From assembly GCA_007131745.1 (NCBI GenBank), contig SLPX01000234.1:1-11012 (forward strand): DNA of 11,012 bases, read 5' to 3'. This document shows, piece by piece, positions 6,777-11,012 of this stretch. Both the position numbers and the translations under genes were made by a program. Source of the DNA: Myxococcales bacterium. GTDB lineage: Bacteria > Myxococcota > Polyangia > HGW-17 > SLPX01. The first letter of the stretch is position 1. Each line of letters starts with the position of its first letter. Under the pieces are notes generated by a model. The model saw only the letters and a program-made list of their open reading frames with translations. It searched no databases and had not been told where the DNA came from.

Positions 6777-6781
6777 CCTCT
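6777..6781 (-). promoter_or_regulatory. Ribosome binding site AGAGG of the hydrolase gene
   Basis: AGAGG lies nine bases before the ATG at 6767. It directly abuts the in-frame TTG at 6776, leaving no room for that start. Confidence 0.5.
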
Positions 6782-7028
6782 CGCATCCGGTCTCTTGTCT
6801 TCAGCTGAGCGGAAAGTTTTCAAAATTCCTTTCGCATCCAACGTTAAGACACCCGCGTATCATAGTCATACTCAATTAACCATAATTTCCAACAAAAAAA
6901 CTTCAAACCACTGCACAAAGTATAACGTCGTTTCGAAAAACATGGTAATATTTGGACCAATCGTGGCGAATCGCTGAAAAAACCGCTCTTTTCGGGAGAA
7001 AGCTGGCCGAGCACAAGTATTTTGAAGC
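6782..7028. other. A/T-rich divergent intergenic region
   Basis: Between the hydrolase and glycosyltransferase starts (6768-7088) I see no credible gene. The region should carry both promoters. For the hydrolase, a weak minus-strand TTGGAA with TATGAC 16 bp on (around 6869-6896) is possible. The glycosyltransferase promoter is listed separately. No tRNA-like or other RNA structure is evident. Confidence 0.5.
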
Positions 7029-7058
7029 TTGACACCAGCCGCCTGGCGTCAATATCTT
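7029..7058 (+). promoter_or_regulatory. Likely promoter of the glycosyltransferase-flippase operon with overlapping inverted repeat
   Basis: A perfect -35 box TTGACA (7029-7034) is followed after 18 bp by TATCTT (7053-7058, four of six -10 matches). An inverted repeat begins at the -35: TTGAC-a-CCAG (7029-7038), loop CCGC, CTGG-c-GTCAA (7043-7052), nine of ten pairs. A repressor bound here would block polymerase. A transcript would start near 7065, giving a leader of about 24 bases. Confidence 0.5.
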
Positions 7059-7074
7059 TCAATATCTTGTAATC

Positions 7075-7080
7075 AAGGAG
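7075..7080 (+). promoter_or_regulatory. Ribosome binding site AAGGAG of the glycosyltransferase gene
   Basis: AAGGAG ends eight bases before the GTG at 7089. It decides for this GTG over the open-frame TTG at 7029, which lies in the probable promoter. Confidence 0.75.
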
Positions 7081-7088
7081 CACTGGTT

Positions 7089-8285
7089 GTGAGCTGTCCA
7101 AGGGCCGCCTTTTTCTCAACCGATTTCCTCGCTTTTTCCCAGGCATTTGTATACGAAGAGCTGGTGCATCATCGGCAATGGGAAATGGAAGTGTTTGCTT
7201 TGCGCCGAATGAACCGCTCCCGCTTTCCTTTTGAACCGGTGCACGCTCACATTCCCTCTCGCTGTTTGACAAAAAATCTTGAAGCAGCTCTTTACGGCGC
7301 CACCACTTTCAGTCCTTCTCATTTTCACCGTTTGAAGACAGGCCGGTTTTCCATCATGCACGCCCAATTCGGGACGGGAGGAGTTTTTGCCCTGCCATAC
7401 AAGAAGCTGCTCAACATTCCCTTGATCGTCACTTTCGGTGGATATGAAGTGCCGCTTCTCCAGACCCGTCGACGTTTTCACCCCAGGTACTGGCGCTACT
7501 GGCTTGCTTCTCGTTCCCTGTTTAATTCGATCGACAGATTTCTGCCGGTTTCCAGGGATCTTGCCCGGCGGTTGATTCAATTGGGAGCGCGGTCTGATAA
7601 AATTCATGTTTTTTCACGGGGCATAAACATTCCAGAAAAAATACATGAAAAACAGCGGTCGCCGGGTTGCAAAGTATTGATGGTCGGCCGTTTCGTAGAA
7701 AAAAAAGGATTTGAATACGGTATCCGCGCGTTCGCCCGCGCGATCCACAAGGGCACTGAAGCGAAACTCTACCTTGTAGGAGAAGGCCCGCTTTTGCCGG
7801 CGTACAAAAAAATCATCCAAACGGAGGGTATCGGCGACAAGGTTGAAATCAAGAGTTCAATGTCGCGGGAAAAACTATTGGAGTTGATGCTGGAGTGTGA
7901 TCTTATCCTGGTGCCTTCGGTCACGGCTCGAAACGGTGACATCGAGGGCACCACCAACGTGTTGAAAGAGGCGATGGCCGCAAGTATTCCCTCTGTCATA
8001 ACCCGGCACGGAGGCAATCAGGATCTTATTCGAGACGGTGAAACCGGATACATTGTAGAAGAAAGAGATGATGAAGCTATGGCGGAAAAAATAAGGGTGC
8101 TTGCATCGAATCCCGCGCTCAGGCGGAGCATGGGCGAACAAGCGAGAAAATTCGCCAAAACTTTTTTTTCTTTCGATAGAACCAACGCTGTGCTGGAAAA
8201 TCACTATAACGAGGTATGCGAACAAACCGCCAAGGCGTCCAACAACCTGCTGCGGCCGAAAGGCGGGTTCAACCTCTGCCGGTAA
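7089..8285 (+). CDS. Glycosyltransferase family 4 (group 1)
   Basis: 398 residues from a GTG start. The two-domain GT-B layout is visible: an N-terminal acceptor half (about 1-185) with TFGGYE near 115-120 and FLPVSRDLARRL near 151-162, and a C-terminal donor half opening with KVLMVGRFVEKKGFEYGIRAF (195-215). AKLYLVGEGPL (225-235) follows. The donor-binding EX7E motif is Glu286 and Glu294 in EGTTNVLKEAMA, and GETGYIV (317-323) comes after. The pattern is closest to retaining GT4 enzymes of exopolysaccharide pathways such as the WcaL group. It would add a sugar from a nucleotide-sugar donor to a lipid-linked or surface glycan in the cytoplasm; sugar and acceptor are unknown. The flippase gene follows after 29 bp, so they are probably co-transcribed. 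Confidence 0.92.
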   Translation: MSCPRAAFFSTDFLAFSQAFVYEELVHHRQWEMEVFALRRMNRSRFPFEPVHAHIPSRCLTKNLEAALYGATTFSPSHFHRLKTGRFSIMHAQFGTGGVFALPYKKLLNIPLIVTFGGYEVPLLQTRRRFHPRYWRYWLASRSLFNSIDRFLPVSRDLARRLIQLGARSDKIHVFSRGINIPEKIHEKQRSPGCKVLMVGRFVEKKGFEYGIRAFARAIHKGTEAKLYLVGEGPLLPAYKKIIQTEGIGDKVEIKSSMSREKLLELMLECDLILVPSVTARNGDIEGTTNVLKEAMAASIPSVITRHGGNQDLIRDGETGYIVEERDDEAMAEKIRVLASNPALRRSMGEQARKFAKTFFSFDRTNAVLENHYNEVCEQTAKASNNLLRPKGGFNLCR

Positions 8286-8314
8286 AAATCGCGCAAAACC
8301 AAGAAAGATGAGAA

Positions 8315-9856
8315 TTGTCGTCACACCGGGCAAACGATGAAAACAAAACCCGCAAGGCGCTGGCTAAAGGCGCCGGGGTCAACCTGATCGGAATCGCTGC
8401 AAAGAGTCTTCAGCCGCTTCTGTTCATCTTGATGACGCGATTGTACGGCCCCACGGTTTTCGGTGTATACATTCTTGCCTACACCTTGATGGAAATGGCC
8501 GTAAGCCTTCTCATATCAGGCTTTCAGGACGGTGTATTGCTGTTTGCTTCCCGCCATGTTCATGAAAAATCGGAACACGATATCATGTACCGTTCCATGG
8601 CCAACGCCTTGATCGTGGTTTTCATCCTCACAGCGGTCTTGTGGACGTTTGTCTTCACCGCGGGAACCCCTGTTCTTGACATGTTTTTCGACAGGGCCGG
8701 TTTGCCGGAAGCGATAAACGTCATGGTCCTTGCCCTTCCCTTCATTGCCTTGCCCCAACTCGTAGCCGCGGCCACCAAGTCGTTGATGATCATGAAGTAC
8801 GACGTGTTTTTGATCAGTTTTCTTCGACCCGCGCTCATCCTGGTTATTGCAACCTTGGTCTATCTGCTATCTTCAACACCGACCGTCACCGGACTGGCGG
8901 TTGCTTACCTTGCAGGCAACTTCCTGGTGGCCGTGGTTTCGTTACCGATATTCGGCCGCCACTTCTCGTTTTCCGAACTATTCAAAAGCATAAGGAAACC
9001 AAGGTTCCACAAAGAACTCATGGGATTCGCCATACCCCAAAATCTCAACCTGACCCTGGTCAGGTTCTTAAACGGAATCAGCATCCTGTTTCTGGGCGCT
9101 TCGGGAATAAGCTCCGCGAAGATCGCCTTTTTCGGCACGGCATCGGAGTTGTTTCACAATCTCAGGCAGATACGACTCGTTTTTTCAACAGCGTTTTCAC
9201 CGGTCATAGCGAGACTGTTCAAGGAAAGAAAAATTGAAGAACTGGAATTTCACTATGCAGACCTGACCAGGTGGATTGTTTCCATTACCGTTCCACTCTC
9301 TTTGGTGATGGTAGCGTTTCGCAGCCATTTGATCATGTTGTTCCACGAATCGTATTTTCATTACGAAAGCGCGTTCATGATTCTTTTTGCATTCAAGGCG
9401 TTTCTGGGATGCGCTTTCGGCCTGGCGGGAAACACCATAGTGATGACCGGGCATTCAAAGTGGAACCTCTTTATCAGCATGGGAGCGGCGGCAATTTCCG
9501 TGGTTTTGAACATGGTGTTGATCCCGATCTGGGGTTTGACGGGCGCTGCCCTTGCGGCAACCCTCACAACCGTAGCCTACGTTGGAACAAGTCTGGTTTT
9601 GACCAATTATTTCCTGAACATCCGCCTCAAGATCGACAGGGTTTACAAACCGTTCCTGGCCGGATTAGGCGGATCTGTTGCATACGCAGCGATCGCCTTC
9701 ATTCCGGCGGACTCCCGCGCGCTTCACGCAACAGGACTCGCTCTTGGCGGTACAGCCGTGTTCGTAATACTGACATTCGCTCTCGGGTTGCATGAAAGAG
9801 ACAAGGAAATGTTTTCCGGTTTCAAGCGTCGCCTTGCCCGTAGAACGAATAATTGA
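8315..9856 (+). CDS. Wzx-like polysaccharide/oligosaccharide flippase
   Basis: 513 residues with about 14 hydrophobic stretches, roughly at 21-41, 49-70, 94-115 and on to the C-terminus, the usual size and topology of MOP-superfamily polysaccharide transporters (Wzx/RfbX type). The N-terminal segment with SLQPLLFILMTRLYGPTVFGVY is typical: these proteins begin with a helix followed by R-x(2)-G-x(3)-FG-x-Y. It would flip a lipid-linked glycan across the inner membrane, fitting the glycosyltransferase just upstream. The start is uncertain: the frame is closed by TGA at 8309, the first ATG is codon 40, inside the first helices, and TTG at 8315 is the best candidate, with only a weak GATGAG before it. 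No polymerase or ligase gene is in the window. Confidence 0.88.
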   Translation: MSSHRANDENKTRKALAKGAGVNLIGIAAKSLQPLLFILMTRLYGPTVFGVYILAYTLMEMAVSLLISGFQDGVLLFASRHVHEKSEHDIMYRSMANALIVVFILTAVLWTFVFTAGTPVLDMFFDRAGLPEAINVMVLALPFIALPQLVAAATKSLMIMKYDVFLISFLRPALILVIATLVYLLSSTPTVTGLAVAYLAGNFLVAVVSLPIFGRHFSFSELFKSIRKPRFHKELMGFAIPQNLNLTLVRFLNGISILFLGASGISSAKIAFFGTASELFHNLRQIRLVFSTAFSPVIARLFKERKIEELEFHYADLTRWIVSITVPLSLVMVAFRSHLIMLFHESYFHYESAFMILFAFKAFLGCAFGLAGNTIVMTGHSKWNLFISMGAAAISVVLNMVLIPIWGLTGAALAATLTTVAYVGTSLVLTNYFLNIRLKIDRVYKPFLAGLGGSVAYAAIAFIPADSRALHATGLALGGTAVFVILTFALGLHERDKEMFSGFKRRLARRTNN

Positions 9857-9896
9857 AACAACTCGGACAGTTTAAGGGGTTCATGTTCCCTGTAAT

Positions 9897-9924
9897 TTGA
9901 CAATTATGCGGAATGTGATACCTT
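9897..9924 (+). promoter_or_regulatory. Possible promoter of the AAA ATPase gene
   Basis: A perfect TTGACA (9897-9902) is followed after 16 bp by TACCTT (9919-9924), which matches the -10 consensus at only three of six positions. It lies in the 80-bp gap after the flippase stop, so the ATPase gene may be transcribed on its own. Confidence 0.35.
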
Positions 9925-9936
9925 GAAACTCGATTG

Positions 9937-11012
9937 ATGAAGTTGGAGCAAATCATTGAGCAGACCATGATCCCCAGAGTTTATGACAACCTCGAAAACC
10001 ATCTTAAAGAGGGAAAAGTTCTGATCATCTTCGGTCCGAGACAAGTTGGAAAAACCACCCTTGTAAAAAACTTTCTTGCAAAAACAGCCTTGAAATTCAG
10101 ATACGACACCGGAGATGATTTTCGAATCGAAGAGGTGTTCTCTTCAAAAAATCCGGACACAATAACGGAGTACGCTTCAGGTTATGAATTAGTAGTGATA
10201 GACGAAGCGCAGAAAATCACGAGCATCGGAACGGGTCTCAAAATACTCATTGACTATAACCCTGAACTGAAGGTGATAGCCACCGGATCATCTTCCTTTG
10301 ACCTCGCCGGAAATGTGGGAGAACCCTTAACAGGAAGAAAAAGAACCCTCACCATGTTTCCCATCTCCCAAATGGAGCTTTCTCAAATCCACAACAAGCA
10401 CGATCTCAAGGCAAGACTTGAGGATTTTCTTGTTTACGGATCGTACCCCGAGGTGGTTACAGCCGACTCAAGAAAGGAAAAAGCCGCTATAATCAACGAG
10501 CTTGCCCACTCGTACCTGCTAAAAGACATCTTCGCCTTTGACAAAATAAAAAACAGCCGTGTGATATTTGATCTTTTGCGACTCATCGCTTTTCAGACAG
10601 GCAATGAAGTGTCGCTTTCAGAAATCGCAAAAAGCATCGGAGTCGATGGTAAAACAGTAGGAAGATACATCGACATCCTCGAAAAATCCTTCGTTGTTTT
10701 AAGGCTTCCGGGGTTCAGCAAAAACCTGCGAAAAGAAATCGTCAAAAAAAACAAGTACTACTTCTTTGACAACGGAATAAGAAATGCGCTGATTTCCAAT
10801 CTCAATCCGTTGAACATGAGAAATGACAAAGGCGCGCTCTGGGAAAATTTTCTTTTCAATGAAAGGCTGAAGAAAAACAAATACACAGGTATTTTGCATA
10901 ATCTGTTTTTCTGGAGAACATGGGATCAAAAAGAGATCGACCTTGTAGAAGAGAGGGAAGGAAAACTTTATGGATACGAATTTAAATTCGGCGACAAGAA
11001 ACCGAAAGGTTC
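9937..11012 (+). CDS. AAA ATPase with DUF4143 C-terminal domain (partial, cut by right edge)
   Basis: 358 complete codons are open to the window end. Walker A is GPRQVGKTT (33-41) and Walker B is LVVIDEAQK (85-93). ATGSSSFDLAG (115-125) and LTGRKRTLTMFPISQMEL (131-148) are characteristic of the AAA_14 plus DUF4143 family. A winged-helix-like segment follows (about 224-258: SLSEIAKSIGVDGKTVGRYI). The C-terminus has FFWRTWDQKEIDLV (325-337) and YEFKFG (347-352), resembling a PD-(D/E)xK nuclease-type core with Asp335, Glu348 and Lys350. The biological role of this widespread family is poorly known. Codons are richer in AAA and A/T-ending forms than in the neighbours, which may mean recent acquisition. 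The start could be ATG 9937 or 9967; I chose 9937 because homologues, as I recall them, often begin with an IIEQT-like segment. No good ribosome binding site was found for either. Confidence 0.9.
   Translation, partial: MKLEQIIEQTMIPRVYDNLENHLKEGKVLIIFGPRQVGKTTLVKNFLAKTALKFRYDTGDDFRIEEVFSSKNPDTITEYASGYELVVIDEAQKITSIGTGLKILIDYNPELKVIATGSSSFDLAGNVGEPLTGRKRTLTMFPISQMELSQIHNKHDLKARLEDFLVYGSYPEVVTADSRKEKAAIINELAHSYLLKDIFAFDKIKNSRVIFDLLRLIAFQTGNEVSLSEIAKSIGVDGKTVGRYIDILEKSFVVLRLPGFSKNLRKEIVKKNKYYFFDNGIRNALISNLNPLNMRNDKGALWENFLFNERLKKNKYTGILHNLFFWRTWDQKEIDLVEEREGKLYGYEFKFGDKKPKG

Noticed and set aside
7029..7088. A 20-codon upstream extension of the glycosyltransferase from TTG at 7029
   Set aside because: That TTG is part of a consensus -35 box and an inverted repeat. 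AAGGAG is placed correctly for the GTG at 7089, and family members usually begin close to the first beta strand.
9873..9891. Hairpin AGGG...CCCT after the flippase as a terminator
   Set aside because: The stem is only about four pairs and no T-run follows, so I could not support it.

Overview
The window looks like chromosomal DNA of a Gram-negative bacterium with moderate GC content. It carries a secreted protein with MopE-type Cys/Asp repeats, a FecR-domain lipoprotein with a clear lipobox, and a lipid/envelope gene set. The MopE-type repeat is especially common in Myxococcota and other lineages once called Deltaproteobacteria, so such a lineage or a related candidate phylum is my best guess. 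No rRNA or other marker gene is present to fix the taxonomy. I see no tRNA, rRNA, CRISPR array or insertion sequence.

Layout. (1) 1-1629, minus: a secreted DUF4114 protein followed by at least six 54-residue MopE-like repeats, running off the left edge. (2) 1910-4036, plus, divergent from the first: a FecR-domain lipoprotein with a very acidic linker after the lipid anchor, a coiled coil, and a very basic C-terminal half ending in 18 Pro-Gly-Asp/Glu units. (3) 4074-4715, minus: a TetR-family regulator, divergent from (4) 4890-5798, plus: an acyltransferase of the LPLAT/MGAT-like family. The gap between them holds three evenly spaced palindromes that look like the regulator's operators. (5) 5736-6767, minus: an alpha/beta hydrolase whose 3' end overlaps the acyltransferase by 63 bp. 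(6) 7089-8285 and 8315-9856, plus: a GT4 glycosyltransferase and a Wzx-like flippase, probably one operon, with an inverted repeat at its likely promoter. (7) 9937 to the right edge, plus: an AAA ATPase with a DUF4143 C-terminus, more A/T-rich in codon use than its neighbours and perhaps acquired separately.

How the genes may work together. The middle of the window suggests a regulated lipid ester module (regulator, acyltransferase, hydrolase) next to a small surface-glycan module (glycosyltransferase, flippase). The two left-hand genes encode exported, repeat-rich proteins with unusual composition. The best candidates for something undescribed are the charge-segregated FecR lipoprotein and the triple-palindrome TetR/acyltransferase control region. 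Any functional link among the modules is inference from adjacency only.
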